Source: Spirochaetes bacterium GWE1_32_154
GTDB taxonomy: Bacteria > Spirochaetota > GWE2-31-10
DNA: 64,000 nucleotides
Assembly: GCA_001829315.1 (NCBI GenBank)
Contig: MIAY01000011.1
Span: forward strand, 1 to 64,000
Reading direction: 5' to 3'
How positions within the stretch are numbered: position 1 is the stretch's first letter; every line of letters begins with the position of its first letter. A program made the translations under genes and the position numbers. Below, in pieces: positions 19,301 through 28,520 of the stretch. The notes below the pieces were generated by a model. That model made no database searches. It saw only the letters and a list, made by a program, of their open reading frames with translations, and was not told the DNA's origin.

Positions 19301-19456
19301 CCTGATTCATTTGCAATGCCTGATGAAAAATTACTTGATTTCAAAGCGGTTGATTTTATACAGATTGACGGAGTTGGTGTCGCTATGAAAGTATACCGAA
19401 GCGGTTGGCATTACGGAATGGGTATAAGCCGTTTTCTCGTTGTTGGTAAAAAATAA
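16397..19456 (+). CDS. Large secreted lipoprotein with a clan GH-A-like hydrolase domain
   Basis: The start is ATG 16397 with a GGAGG site; the frame is open further upstream inside nrdG. 1019 residues with a lipoprotein signal (V-I-S-C-T). The middle carries two clan GH-A hallmarks: 'F-S-N-E384-L-W-N', fitting the acid/base after strand 4, and 'V-A-Y-E536-G-G', fitting the nucleophile after strand 7. About residues 640-740 form an Ig/cadherin-like segment, followed by a beta-rich C-terminal domain. Predicted to cleave a polysaccharide at the cell surface; substrate and GH family are not assignable by eye. It lies 13 bases after nrdG but is probably functionally unrelated. Confidence 0.7.
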   Translation: MKVKIIFSTICMIFLVISCTSNGIEEANNDTKTTSQDPGLPAMPPEWETVLEKSTLPVLQTNLGGSPDLEWRYANAVLGGEVWIEGSLGPVPNDILKTIPITETGWPKQLPADLRVTLSTYYSHKKDTKPGELRSKGSEAVTGLYVITWKGKTLPAADGKSQFSILDIQNDSDPVYGTQFCVAGENRVIAKVRDSKRGVNVSYRLPDPADPIRDIKIWTPNDHGMGLNVDISTYNPVTLGPGTLSLYCTEPAPGEIEPIWHPKYIAHLTDDPSGVIRFMGYLNINGLPADEPPLEWADSMPSIYTVTNLVGIDPENYFRYPVSSFRGRCRIPYEWILDLCNVVKKDAWLQVPHVATKGHIEGLATLTASKLNQSHRVWFEFSNELWNTFSPYLPQYNAAKKHGESFGKSQGWGSGNLQAQAVRYFENAWYKNGGSDDRLINVIAGFAISTGYNTEVLEGVGALSSTLAEVFAITTYFGSELTNKLYNLPYGDGNPDESVYLEAKESLRGSIYSDYEAWQANANLCHTYKVGMVAYEGGSHVLASGYGDWDNPSHAAFMNFLENLHKHPVMRDLYLEHWALWSTAGGRTASLFVDIGGYGFYGYWGAKEDVTENPDESPRWKAAQDFESLQKGVRAFDEPLGTKPNLQDTRLFRGEVNLPFETTITALEGDGELKYAVIGGSLPEETKSSSTNSGISITGTPGKLEVARFIIRVTDQEGDPDYGVFRVNIDPSGTTTGRLLLFDPQTLPAASLEKSQNDQGYTTRFDVNRAKITDTSGTEPRIYVPFNADEPSFKEHYIDSSVTVLPTSPFAPSIGCSLTFLTGEFNESNTVTWDNSHNAPVLWVGLRNKAFSGWLGSSLDLSDTNRFGVPTVFDMLLIWRRDQMEASPEKVVSFGSGSGESSLIMESDGIYADVILMRYVIRTKDSGGVTHYYLSEKKWTDASPGRFELTDFNNSSNTGKRWAVFTPAPDSFAMPDEKLLDFKAVDFIQIDGVGVAMKVYRSGWHYGMGISRFLVVGKK

Positions 19457-19515
19457 AATTCTTTAATTAGGAAAAACTATTGGTATTTCTGAAAAAATTG
19501 AATATAATTGCCGGT

Positions 19516-20358
19516 ATGAAGACTATATTAAAAATTATACCGGTTTTATTAATTATCATTTCATGTCAAAGTACATTAAATGAAGTCTATGATATTAAAG
19601 CTTTACCGGGTGCACATTATATAATGTATTCAAATCAGACATTTTATTTAATATCAGGCAATAAAGTTATTAATTCAAAAAAAATCCCTCGTGTTGAAGA
19701 AATCTTAAAGACATCCGGATATTTCTATAGAAAAAACAATGCTCTATTTCAAATGGATGAAAACCTTAATTCACAATTTATTTGTAAAGGTTTTTTTAGA
19801 GATACTTTTAATGGTAAAGAATTAATTCTGAATGGCAAAAAATTGACTGTTATAGAAAATCAGCAAAAATCGACGATTAAATTACCCCGTCTTTATACAA
19901 AAGTTTATTTCGTAGATGAAACAACTGTAATTCTTTCTGATAATTCAAAAATTGATTTGTATAGGTTTGACGGACAAATACAATTGGTATATACCCTGGA
20001 AAATGTCACCGATTATGATATTGATCACGATAATAGAGTTATATATTATTTAAAAAGTAATAAAGAATTAATGTTATTTGATATAAATCTTCAAAAAAAT
20101 GAATTATTGGATACATTTCCTGTTGATCAGAATTCATTACAGCTATCAGAAAATAGTGATAAAATAGTATTAAATAGTGATTTAATAATTACATTGTTTA
20201 CTATTAGTTCAAAGAATATTCTTATGGGGAATGAACCCAATGATTGTGCTTATTATGATGATTATTCTAATTCGATTATATTTTTAAACAAAAATAATGT
20301 TACTTTCTTTCAATTAAATTCTGAATCTGACAATAAAAAGACCATACAGTTATATTAA
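19516..20358 (+). CDS. Hypothetical lipoprotein, possible beta-propeller
   Basis: I choose ATG 19516, giving a compact lipoprotein signal (I-I-I-S-C-Q); an in-frame ATT at 19480 sits behind an AGGA and cannot be excluded. 280 residues. The mature part consists of short repeated strands with D/N turns ('Y-D-I-D-H-D-N-R-V-I-Y-Y-L'), compatible with a small beta-propeller, but no family is recognised. It follows the GH-A-like lipoprotein by about 60 bases and may share its transcript. Confidence 0.65.
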   Translation: MKTILKIIPVLLIIISCQSTLNEVYDIKALPGAHYIMYSNQTFYLISGNKVINSKKIPRVEEILKTSGYFYRKNNALFQMDENLNSQFICKGFFRDTFNGKELILNGKKLTVIENQQKSTIKLPRLYTKVYFVDETTVILSDNSKIDLYRFDGQIQLVYTLENVTDYDIDHDNRVIYYLKSNKELMLFDINLQKNELLDTFPVDQNSLQLSENSDKIVLNSDLIITLFTISSKNILMGNEPNDCAYYDDYSNSIIFLNKNNVTFFQLNSESDNKKTIQLY

Positions 20359-20469
20359 GGGTACCTCTAAGAACCTTGTAGAAATTCCAACCAAAAGAGG
20401 TGTCGCATTTTTTTTAAGAAACACTAAACTACAAAAAACATAATATCTTTATATTCTATAAAATATTTC

Positions 20470-20498
20470 TTGACTGTAAAAATTATAAATAATACAAT
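20470..20498 (+). promoter_or_regulatory. Strong sigma70-type promoter before small ORF and amylase
   Basis: TTGACT (20470-20475), a 17-base spacer and TACAAT (20493-20498). It lies 31 bases before the small ORF at 20529 and 353 before the amylase start. Confidence 0.75.
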
Positions 20499-20528
20499 TT
20501 TTTTACAATCACAGTAAGGAGGTGTTTT

Positions 20529-20597
20529 ATGGAACGAAAGAAAGAAATGATATATTCCAGTCCAAACGTTTTATTTTACTTTTTTGCTCTGTATTAA
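20529..20597 (+). CDS. 22-codon ORF in the amylase leader
   Basis: A near-perfect AAGGAGG site (20516-20522) sits at ideal spacing before an ATG and 22 codons. The N-terminus is charged (M-E-R-K-K-E-M); the C-terminus is hydrophobic and aromatic (V-L-F-Y-F-F-A-L-Y). With the strong promoter directly upstream it is probably translated. It could be a leader peptide controlling the amylase or a small membrane peptide; neither is shown. Confidence 0.45.
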   Translation: MERKKEMIYSSPNVLFYFFALY

Positions 20598-20850
20598 ACC
20601 ATTTCTTTTTTTGATTATTTAATATTAGCTGAAAATACCGGGTAAGGACAAAAGATTTATTCTTGTGTCAACAAGTTAGCAATAACTTATCAGCTATAAA
20701 TCGGGTTGTAATTTAAAAATGGATAAAACTATATGAAAAGAATGTTCATAATCGATTTGCAACTAATGATTATGCGTAAACTGATGCTATTAAACTTACA
20801 GGAAATAGAAAGTAATTTTTTAATAATAAAAGTTTTTAAGGAGATTTAAA
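20598..20850. other. Long leader before the amylase gene
   Basis: No protein gene I can support; a 38-codon frame at 20733 has no ribosome site. No convincing riboswitch or terminator is seen. An AAGGAG site immediately precedes the amylase. Confidence 0.4.
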
Positions 20851-23655
20851 ATGTACAAATATTTAAAATATTTTTTCACATGCATTATTTTTTTTGTTAT
20901 AACGTTAAGTTGTACTAATGCATCTTTAGCTACGACCTCCGCTACTGATTCCGTTGAGTCTGATGTACAAGAATCTGATAAATGGTTGGATGAACCTGCA
21001 AATGCAATAACGGGCGGTTCAACAGATTTTAGAGGTGAAACGATATATTTTGTTATGCCTACCAGATTTTATGATGGTGATTCGACTACAAATGTTCATT
21101 GCTGGGATGATGGACTGGCTAAGAATCCTGATACCGATCCGGCATGGCGAGGTGATTTTAGAGGATTGACACAAAAATTGGATTATATTAAAGCACTTGG
21201 TTTTTCTGCAGTGTGGGTAACACCACCGGTTAAAAATTCAAGTGGATATGATTATCATGGATATCATGCGATCAATTTCAAAGAAATAGATCCGCGATAT
21301 AAAACTTCATACGATACTTCCGCTCTTGATGCATATAAAAAGTTTATTGATGCTGCTCATGCTAAAGGTTTAAAAGTCATTCAAGATGTTGTATATAACC
21401 ATTCAGGAAATTTTGGAGAGGAGAATTTGTATCCTTTATTTAAAAGAAATGCACCTTTAGGATTAAATGATACGATTGCTTCTCTTCAAAAAACAGATAT
21501 AGCAGGAAAATTACCTGCAAATTATAGTACATTGACACCGGATGCTCAATACGCTGCCCGTATTGCTGCAATGAAAGAAAATACGAAAGATACTAATTTC
21601 GTTTATCATCATGAAAAGTCTATGAGCTGGGAAAGTTATTCTGTTCAAACAGGACAAATTGCCGGAGATTGTGTTGATTTAAATACTGAAAATCCAACAG
21701 TTTATAATTATCTTGCTGATGCTTCTAAATGGTATATCAGTCTTGGTGTCGATGCTTTTAGAGTTGATACTGTTAAACATATTTCACGATTAACGTTTAA
21801 TAAAACATTAATTCCTGCAATTAAAGCGTATGCCGGTAATGATTTTTTTATTTTCGGAGAAGTATGTTCACGATATCGACAAGTATGGAATAATGGTATA
21901 CCGGCAATTTCCACACCATTTTTTACATGGAAAGAAAGAACAAATTATGCATGGAGCAGTACAGACAGACTTGTGAATGAAGCATTAGTTGCTAAACACT
22001 GGGATGATAATAGTACTACTGCTAATCAACCAAGTTCTGCAAACCATTTACTCAATGGGAATTCGTACAGAGCTGTTGATTATTCATTACGATCAGGTTT
22101 TGATGTTATTGATTTTCCTATGCATTGGAACTTTGCAAATGCTAATGACGCTTTTGGTGTCGCAGTTGGAAATGATTATACCTATTCTGATGCAACCTAC
22201 AATGTCACATATGTAGATTCACATGATTATGCACCGGATACAGCACCAGAAAATCAACGATTTGCACTTCCTACTGATGTTTGGTCTGAAAATCTATCAC
22301 TGATGTTTACATTTAGAGGTATTCCTACTATTTTCTATGGTAGTGAAATTGAATTCCAGAAAGGAAAACCAATTGATGTCGGTCCTAATGCTCCATTGAG
22401 TCAAACAGGACGTGCATATTTTGGTGGAAATCTTGAAGGTACAGTTACTGCTTCTGATTTTGGTGTATATTCTGCAAGCGGCACTGTTGCAAATACACTC
22501 AATAAACCATTAGCACAGCATATAAGAAGATTGAATTTGATTCGACGGGCTATTCCTGCTTTACAGAAAGGACAATATTCAACTGCTGATATGGACGGAA
22601 CCGGGCTGAAGTTTAAACGAAGATTTACAGATTCAAATACCGACAGTTTTGTTCTTGTTACGATTTCCGGAAGTACGAATTTTAGAAATATTCCAAATGG
22701 AACATATAAAGATGCTATTACCGGTGATGTTAAAACAGTAACAAATGGTACGCTTTATGCAGATTGTTCTGGAAAAGGTAATATGAGAGTGTATGTACTT
22801 AATACGACATTGTCTCCTGCACCGGGTAAAATCGGAGTTGATACTCAATGGTTATACGGTTCAAGTACACCTGTTACTGAGTGGACTAATGCATATTTTA
22901 GAGGAACACCAAATAATTGGGGTGCTACTGCTATGACTAAAGTAGCTGCTAACACATGGGAAATTACACAAACTTTCAGTGGTGTTGCTAATCCACGATT
23001 TAAAATTGATAAAACCGGGGCATGGGGTGAAAATTATCCATTAAATGCTGATTTTCCTGTTACTGATAATAAAATGTATAAAATCAGATTTGATGATATT
23101 TCAAAAAATATCACAGTTACCGATGTTACACCTGTTCCTCCGCCTGTTAATGGTGTAAGAACGGTTATATTTATGTATAAGCCAACTGTTGTCGGACAGG
23201 ATATATTTGTTAAAGGCGGTCATGATGCTACACTCGTTCCGGCATATTATGCAAGTATGTCTGAACCTATTACGTATTTAAATACAAAAAATACGACTAC
23301 ATCTGCAATCAAAGCTAATGATGCTTCATTAGATTGGGGGTCAGAATCCGCTCTTGACTGGACGTGCCCGATGGGTACAGCCGGACAGCCTCTTTATAGT
23401 ACAGCCGGATATGGCCAGGATCCTGAAAATACATTTGGTCCCCAATGGTGGAAATTTGATGTATCAATGACCGGAGCAAAAGGTGACTGGTATGAATTTA
23501 AAGCATTTATGAGACAAGGAACGACTGAGTGGTGGGAAACAAATAGAACTCAGGCGGGTACTCCATATGTGTCTATTAATCATTGGGGTAGAAAAGGGTT
23601 TATAACTAAAGTTAAATATGATGATAACTGGGTTGAAATGATTGCTCTACCTTAG
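20851..23655 (+). CDS. Secreted GH13 alpha-amylase lipoprotein
   Basis: 934 residues, clear AAGGAG site, lipoprotein signal (T-L-S-C-T). The GH13 barrel carries all conserved regions: 'D-V-V-Y-N-H', 'F-R-V-D306' nucleophile, 'F-G-E337' acid/base, and 'D456-S-H-D459'. A C-terminal beta domain closes the barrel (about 580-650). Next comes a probable starch-binding module with 'F-R-G-T-P-N-N-W-G' (about 685-765), then a further unrecognised Trp-rich domain of some 165 residues. Expected to degrade alpha-1,4-glucans at the cell surface. A branching enzyme of the GH57 type lies at 45051, so the organism handles alpha-glucans both outside and inside the cell. Confidence 0.93.
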   Translation: MYKYLKYFFTCIIFFVITLSCTNASLATTSATDSVESDVQESDKWLDEPANAITGGSTDFRGETIYFVMPTRFYDGDSTTNVHCWDDGLAKNPDTDPAWRGDFRGLTQKLDYIKALGFSAVWVTPPVKNSSGYDYHGYHAINFKEIDPRYKTSYDTSALDAYKKFIDAAHAKGLKVIQDVVYNHSGNFGEENLYPLFKRNAPLGLNDTIASLQKTDIAGKLPANYSTLTPDAQYAARIAAMKENTKDTNFVYHHEKSMSWESYSVQTGQIAGDCVDLNTENPTVYNYLADASKWYISLGVDAFRVDTVKHISRLTFNKTLIPAIKAYAGNDFFIFGEVCSRYRQVWNNGIPAISTPFFTWKERTNYAWSSTDRLVNEALVAKHWDDNSTTANQPSSANHLLNGNSYRAVDYSLRSGFDVIDFPMHWNFANANDAFGVAVGNDYTYSDATYNVTYVDSHDYAPDTAPENQRFALPTDVWSENLSLMFTFRGIPTIFYGSEIEFQKGKPIDVGPNAPLSQTGRAYFGGNLEGTVTASDFGVYSASGTVANTLNKPLAQHIRRLNLIRRAIPALQKGQYSTADMDGTGLKFKRRFTDSNTDSFVLVTISGSTNFRNIPNGTYKDAITGDVKTVTNGTLYADCSGKGNMRVYVLNTTLSPAPGKIGVDTQWLYGSSTPVTEWTNAYFRGTPNNWGATAMTKVAANTWEITQTFSGVANPRFKIDKTGAWGENYPLNADFPVTDNKMYKIRFDDISKNITVTDVTPVPPPVNGVRTVIFMYKPTVVGQDIFVKGGHDATLVPAYYASMSEPITYLNTKNTTTSAIKANDASLDWGSESALDWTCPMGTAGQPLYSTAGYGQDPENTFGPQWWKFDVSMTGAKGDWYEFKAFMRQGTTEWWETNRTQAGTPYVSINHWGRKGFITKVKYDDNWVEMIALP

Positions 23656-23667
23656 TGTGAGGTGATA

Positions 23668-23705
23668 AAAAAGGGTGTTTCAAATTTCTTAGAAACACCC
23701 TTTTT
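23668..23705. terminator. Bidirectional terminator between amylase and helicase
   Basis: A 14-bp perfect stem (23668-23681 with 23692-23705) with A-rich and T-rich flanks lies between two convergent genes and serves both strands. Confidence 0.9.
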
Positions 23706-23710
23706 GTTTT

Positions 23711-25300
23711 TTATTGTCTTTTCATTTCTTTGGCTCTTTCAATAATAGGTTTTCTATCACCTCTTTTTGTTTTAAAAGCTTCAAGTATCATTTCTGCTTC
23801 TTCAAAAGGAGCAGTTAAGAATGAAAAATTTTCAAATATTCTAATTTCTCTAATTTGTCTTAGATCAACATTAACCTGCTCTTTAATTAAATCAAGCAGT
23901 TTTCCCGGAGTCATATTATCAATTTTTCCGAGTGCCACAAATAATCGTGATTTACCGGCTTTATTAACATTAACTTTTCTGATTTCATTGTAATTTCGCT
24001 CATCAAGTTCATCTTCAAGTGAATATTTTAATACGGATGCAACAACTTCTGCACTTCCTGCATTATCCAATAATTCTCTAGCAAGTTCAAGATATTCATT
24101 ATAACCGCTTGCGTTGAGTATTGTCAGTATATCTTCTTTGATTCGTGTTCTTTTTGCAGCAATAACTTCATCAACTTCAGGAATGTTTTTCTTTCTGATG
24201 TCAGTTTTAGCAACTTTTTGAATGTAGAGAAGTTTTCTGTATTCTTCGTTCGTTACAAACGTAATTGCAGTTCCTTCTTTACCGGCTCTTCCCGTTCGAC
24301 CAATTCGATGAACATACGCTTCAGGATCCTGGGGTAATGAGTAGTTGATAACATGAGTTAAATCATTTACATCGATACCTCTGGCAGCAACGTCTGTTGC
24401 AACAAGAACATTAAGTTTTTTGTTTTTGAATCGTGATAAAACCTTTTCTCTTTGAACCTGGGTTATATCTCCGTGAATTGACTCGGCAGCGTAACCTCTT
24501 TCTACAAGACGAACTGAAATATTATCTACATCAAGTTTTGTTCTGCAAAAAATAATACCATAGAAATCATTTTCAATATCAAGTATTCTGCATAATGCTT
24601 CAAATTTATCTCTTTCGTTTACTTCAAAATAGATTTGATCAGTTAATGCTACTGTCATGTCTTCCATTTTTACTTTAATTACTACATGATCTTGCATGTA
24701 TTTTTTTGCAATTATCATAATTTCACGAGGCATGGTTGCACTAAAAAGAAGAACCTGTTTTTCTGTCGGCGTTTGTTTTAAAATTTTCTCAACATCTTCA
24801 ACAAAACCCATATTTAACATTTCATCTGCTTCATCAAGAATCAGGTATTTAATGCTTGATAAATCAAGAGTTTTTCTATTAATATGATCAATTATTCTAC
24901 CCGGTGTACCAACAACAATATTAACATCATTTCTTTTAAGGTTTCGAATTTGAATGTCAATACCTTGTCCGCCATATACAGGTAGAACTTTAATTTTCTT
25001 TTTACCTTTTAATGATTGTATTTCATCAGCAACCTGTAGAGCTAATTCTCTAGTAGGTACGAGTATTAATGCCTCAACTTTTGATGAATTTTCGCTAATT
25101 TTTTCGATAATTGGAATACCAAATGCAGCTGTTTTACCTGTTCCTGTTTGTGCCTGTCCGACTAAATCTTTTTCACCACTTAATAAAAGCGGTATTGTTT
25201 GCTCCTGTATAGGAGTCGGTTCCTCAAATCCCTTACTTTTAAGGGCATTGAGGATATTCTCAGAGAGTCCCATCTCTTTAAATTTTTTAAGTTTTTCCAT
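23711..25300 (-). CDS. deaD: DEAD-box ATP-dependent RNA helicase with DbpA-type RNA-binding domain
   Basis: 529 residues, AGGAAGG ribosome site. All helicase motifs are present: Q motif 'G-F-E-E-P-T-P-I-Q', 'A-Q-T-G-T-G-K-T', 'P-T-R-E-L-A', 'G-T-P-G-R', 'D-E-A-D', 'S-A-T', 'A-T-D-V-A-A-R-G-I-D' and 'H-R-I-G-R-T-G-R'. Residues about 450-520 form the DbpA-like RRM found in DeaD/CsdA proteins. It unwinds short RNA duplexes in ribosome assembly and cold adaptation (family knowledge). It has its own promoter at 25369-25397 and shares a terminator with the amylase. Confidence 0.95.
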   Translation of the reverse strand: MEKLKKFKEMGLSENILNALKSKGFEEPTPIQEQTIPLLLSGEKDLVGQAQTGTGKTAAFGIPIIEKISENSSKVEALILVPTRELALQVADEIQSLKGKKKIKVLPVYGGQGIDIQIRNLKRNDVNIVVGTPGRIIDHINRKTLDLSSIKYLILDEADEMLNMGFVEDVEKILKQTPTEKQVLLFSATMPREIMIIAKKYMQDHVVIKVKMEDMTVALTDQIYFEVNERDKFEALCRILDIENDFYGIIFCRTKLDVDNISVRLVERGYAAESIHGDITQVQREKVLSRFKNKKLNVLVATDVAARGIDVNDLTHVINYSLPQDPEAYVHRIGRTGRAGKEGTAITFVTNEEYRKLLYIQKVAKTDIRKKNIPEVDEVIAAKRTRIKEDILTILNASGYNEYLELARELLDNAGSAEVVASVLKYSLEDELDERNYNEIRKVNVNKAGKSRLFVALGKIDNMTPGKLLDLIKEQVNVDLRQIREIRIFENFSFLTAPFEEAEMILEAFKTKRGDRKPIIERAKEMKRQ

Positions 25301-25368
25301 AAACCTTCCTGTGTGATTTTAAATACCGGTGTGATCAATTTTTCGAGTTCCATCGATAAGATTAGTTT

Positions 25369-25397
25369 AATATATTTGTTTATTGAAAATATGTCAA
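25369..25397 (-). promoter_or_regulatory. Promoter of the DEAD-box helicase gene
   Basis: On the minus strand: TTGACA (25397-25392), a 17-base spacer and TATATT (25374-25369). Leader of about 60 bases before the ATG at 25300. Confidence 0.8.
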
Positions 25398-25525
25398 GAA
25401 AACTATATATAACTTAATGAATATTTACAGTAGTATAAAGAGTTATGTATCATACACATATGAATAATAAAGAGTATTTACTGCTGCAATAAAGTTTATG
25501 AGGTATTCAGTCGAATTTTAATATT

Positions 25526-26530
25526 ATGCAAAGAAAAAAAACTACAATTATTTTAATAATTATAATTCTTTCTATATTCTCGACTTTTTCTGATAAATTT
25601 AAAGAACATTCTATCAAAGATGGTGATAATTTATATAGAATTGCAAGACAGTACAATATTCCGGTAACAGAACTTTGTAAAGTTAATAATATAAACCAGA
25701 ATTCAGTTTTGAAAAAGGGAGCAGTTTTAAAAGTTCCCAATACAACTACAAGTAGTGCATTGCAGAAATATACCGTTCAAAAGGGAGATAATCTTTTTAG
25801 AATCGGTTTAAAATATAATATTACCGTTGATAAATTATGCAAAATAAATGCTTTTGATGAATCTGTTAATTTATATCCCGGGAAAATTATACAGGTTCCT
25901 GCAAATGATGATGATAAAAAAACGATATATAAATCTTCAGATACAGTTATACATCCTGTAAAAAAAGAAAATAGTGTCAGACCGGTTGTCGTTCAATCTT
26001 ATTTTTATCACTTAATGCAAAAGGGCGAAACTCTCTATCAGTTAAGCAAAAAATATAAAACAGAAATACGTGTTATTCAGGCTGCTAATAATCTTACAGA
26101 AAAAACAGTTTTGATGCCGGGATTACGATTGAAAATTCCTCAAGGTTCCACAAGAAAATTTATCGATTATTCTTTACCGTTAGCCGGTCGGGTTGTACCG
26201 TATGTTAAATCTCATTATCGCGGTGTTGTCGTGTTTTCCGACAAAGAGAACGCTGTTGTTACATCTGTTGATGACGGGGTAGTTAGTTATATTGATATGC
26301 GTTCGGGATATGGTCTTATTGTTTTCATTAAACATGCTAATGGACTCGTTTCAACATATTCAGGTTTTTCAGAAATTTATCTGAAAAAAGATATGGTCGT
26401 TAAATCCGGGGATCCGATTGGTAAACCGGGAGTAATATCCAAACAATCTGATCCGGCAATTCTATTCTCTCTTCAGGATGGCAGTAGAGCATTAAGCTTT
26501 GATATGGCAGCCGGAAAATTTTATAAATAA
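25526..26530 (+). CDS. Exported protein with three LysM domains and a degenerate M23 domain
   Basis: 334 residues with a hydrophobic N-terminal export signal. Three LysM repeats (about 26-70, 80-125, 155-200), each with 'G-D-N-L-Y/F-R-I' or 'G-E-T-L-Y-Q-L'. The C-terminal 120 residues have the M23 fold pattern ('G-Y-G-L-I-V-F-I-K-H-A-N-G'). The metal ligands look lost: the first H-x-G-x-D box reads 'H-Y-R-G-V-V-V', and the final H-x-H is replaced by 'T-Y-S-G-F' and later 'F-S-L'. That resembles inactive NlpD/EnvC-type activators of cell-wall amidases. No clear ribosome site precedes the ATG. Confidence 0.8.
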   Translation: MQRKKTTIILIIIILSIFSTFSDKFKEHSIKDGDNLYRIARQYNIPVTELCKVNNINQNSVLKKGAVLKVPNTTTSSALQKYTVQKGDNLFRIGLKYNITVDKLCKINAFDESVNLYPGKIIQVPANDDDKKTIYKSSDTVIHPVKKENSVRPVVVQSYFYHLMQKGETLYQLSKKYKTEIRVIQAANNLTEKTVLMPGLRLKIPQGSTRKFIDYSLPLAGRVVPYVKSHYRGVVVFSDKENAVVTSVDDGVVSYIDMRSGYGLIVFIKHANGLVSTYSGFSEIYLKKDMVVKSGDPIGKPGVISKQSDPAILFSLQDGSRALSFDMAAGKFYK

Positions 26531-26591
26531 AAATTGCAATTATTCATATTTCAGCTTAGAATATAATATATCTAATTCTAAGGAGAATTGT

Positions 26592-27317
26592 ATGAATAAA
26601 TTCCATCTTGTTTTTCTGTTTTTAAGTTTTTTCTTTATTAATTCACAGGATGCGATTAAGGTGTATTATTTCCCGCGACCACCTTTGTATACCGTTGACA
26701 GTAAAGGAAATGTGGGCGGTATTATTACAGATATTGTTAAAAAAGTATTTGAAGATGCGAAAGTTTCTTATGTGTTTATGGAAGCTCCTTCAAAAAGAGT
26801 TGAAGAATCATTAAAAGTTGGTGATAATGCTTGCGGTATCGGTTGGTTTAAAAAAGCTGAAAGAGAAGAATTTGCTGTTTTTTCTGAACCGGTTTATCGT
26901 GATAACAAACAGAATATAATTATACAAATAAAAAAGAAAAGTGTTTTACCGGCAGCTCCAACTTTGGTTGAAATACTTTCAAGCGGACTAACTCTTGGTG
27001 TTATTGAAGGGTTTTCCTATGGTGGATGGGTTGATGATGGTATTAAAAAAAATAAACCAAAGATCGAGAGTGCAGTCGTAGATCAATTAAGACTTCTTTC
27101 TATGATGGCAGGCGACAGATGTCATTATACATTTATTAGTCAGGAAGAAGGTGAGTGGGCATTGCAATCAGATAAGAATTTAGCTGCTAATCTCACATTA
27201 TTACCGGTGAAAGATGCGCCGGAGGGGAACTTACGATATATTATGTTCAGTAAGGGTGTGAAAAAAGATATTATTGATAAAGTAAATATTTCTATTAAAA
27301 AAATTACGAAGAAATAA
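26592..27317 (+). CDS. Periplasmic amino-acid-type solute-binding protein (family 3)
   Basis: The start is ATG 26592 after AGGAG; an open frame extends upstream into the LysM gene. 241 residues with a cleavable signal peptide (I-N-S-Q-D). The pattern 'P-P-L-Y-T-V-D-S-K-G-N-V-G-G-I-I-T-D' and 'A-P-S-K-R-V-E' is that of SBP_bac_3 proteins. The family binds amino acids or small polar ligands. No permease is adjacent; the following gene is a receiver-only regulator, so a sensory role is possible. Confidence 0.8.
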   Translation: MNKFHLVFLFLSFFFINSQDAIKVYYFPRPPLYTVDSKGNVGGIITDIVKKVFEDAKVSYVFMEAPSKRVEESLKVGDNACGIGWFKKAEREEFAVFSEPVYRDNKQNIIIQIKKKSVLPAAPTLVEILSSGLTLGVIEGFSYGGWVDDGIKKNKPKIESAVVDQLRLLSMMAGDRCHYTFISQEEGEWALQSDKNLAANLTLLPVKDAPEGNLRYIMFSKGVKKDIIDKVNISIKKITKK

Positions 27318-27339
27318 AAGTTCTGTTCGGGAGTTATAC

Positions 27340-28464
27340 ATGATTAGTACCATATTGATAATTGATGATTCTGATTTCCAGAGAAAATATTTGACAAGTA
27401 TTCTCAAAGACAAATTTTCATTGTATGAGGCTTCTACAATTGAGGATGCACGGAATGTGTATCAATCAAAAAAAATTGATTTGATTATTGTTGATAATAT
27501 TCTCGAAAAATCAAATGGTTATCAGTTTACTCAGATGTTACGAATGGATAAAGAATATGGTAATATACCGGTAATTATGGCGTCAGCTATGGACAGACCT
27601 CATGATGTTCAGCTTGGTTTTGAATCGGGAATTAATGGCTATCTTTTTAAACCGGTTAATAAAGAACGGCTTTTTGAAATGATATTTGTTCTTGAAACTG
27701 ATAACAAACCAAAAAGAAAAGAGAAGGTTTTAATTATTGATGATTCAAAAATGATACGAAGTATTTTAAAACGGGCTTTTGAGGCATCCGGGTTTACCGT
27801 GACAGAGGCTGAAAACGGAAAAGAAGGATATGAAGCAGCGTTGCGATTTAAACCGGATATAATTACCTGTGATATTGAAATGCCGGTTATGACCGGTCTT
27901 GAGTTTGTTGAAGCGTTTAGAAAACATGATGAGTTTTCTAAAATACCGGTTTATATGATTACAACGAGAATTGATGACGCATTGCGTGAAAAGGCATTTA
28001 AACTGGGAATCTCAGAATATATTGCCAAACCTTTTGATCCTTCCGAGGTGACGAAAATCATTTCAAAGAAACTTGATGTAAAATATTCGATGGGGAAAAA
28101 ACCATTAATTTTGCTCGCTGATGACTCAAAAGCAGCTTTGCATATTACAGAACACACGCTTTTAACCAATGGGTATCTGGTTGAAACAGTAAGAACCGGT
28201 TTAGACGCACTTGAATGTATTAAAAAAAAGAAGTACGATTTGATTATAACCGATTATTATATGCCGGCTATGGATGGTTTTACGTTAATCAGTGAAACAA
28301 AAAAAATCGATATTAATGCTAAAACACCATTTATTATTTTGTCAGGTGCAGATAAGAAAACTACCATAATGGAAAGTTTTGTACATGGAGCAGTTGATTA
28401 TGTGTCTAAACCTTTTGAAGAAAATGAACTTATCGCAAGAATAACAAAAATATTAGAGTTGTAG
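27340..28464 (+). CDS. Triple-receiver response regulator without output domain
   Basis: 374 residues made of three CheY-like receiver domains in tandem (about 3-118, 128-245, 255-374). Each has the acidic pair 'D-D-S' and a phosphoacceptor Asp (D52, D178, D305), plus the conserved Lys near the end ('F-K-P', 'A-K-P', 'S-K-P'). There is no DNA-binding, GGDEF or kinase domain, so it presumably acts as a phosphotransfer or scaffold protein. Its kinase is not identified; the hybrid kinase at 52780 is one candidate in the window. Confidence 0.93.
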   Translation: MISTILIIDDSDFQRKYLTSILKDKFSLYEASTIEDARNVYQSKKIDLIIVDNILEKSNGYQFTQMLRMDKEYGNIPVIMASAMDRPHDVQLGFESGINGYLFKPVNKERLFEMIFVLETDNKPKRKEKVLIIDDSKMIRSILKRAFEASGFTVTEAENGKEGYEAALRFKPDIITCDIEMPVMTGLEFVEAFRKHDEFSKIPVYMITTRIDDALREKAFKLGISEYIAKPFDPSEVTKIISKKLDVKYSMGKKPLILLADDSKAALHITEHTLLTNGYLVETVRTGLDALECIKKKKYDLIITDYYMPAMDGFTLISETKKIDINAKTPFIILSGADKKTTIMESFVHGAVDYVSKPFEENELIARITKILEL

Positions 28465-28520
28465 TTTTGTATGTTTATGTGCTGTAATAAAACATAGAAA
28501 AAATAGTTAGAGGAATTGTT

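Noticed and set aside
20733-20849. 38-codon frame before the amylase
   Set aside because: No ribosome site and composition of non-coding DNA; only the 22-codon frame at 20529 has good signals.
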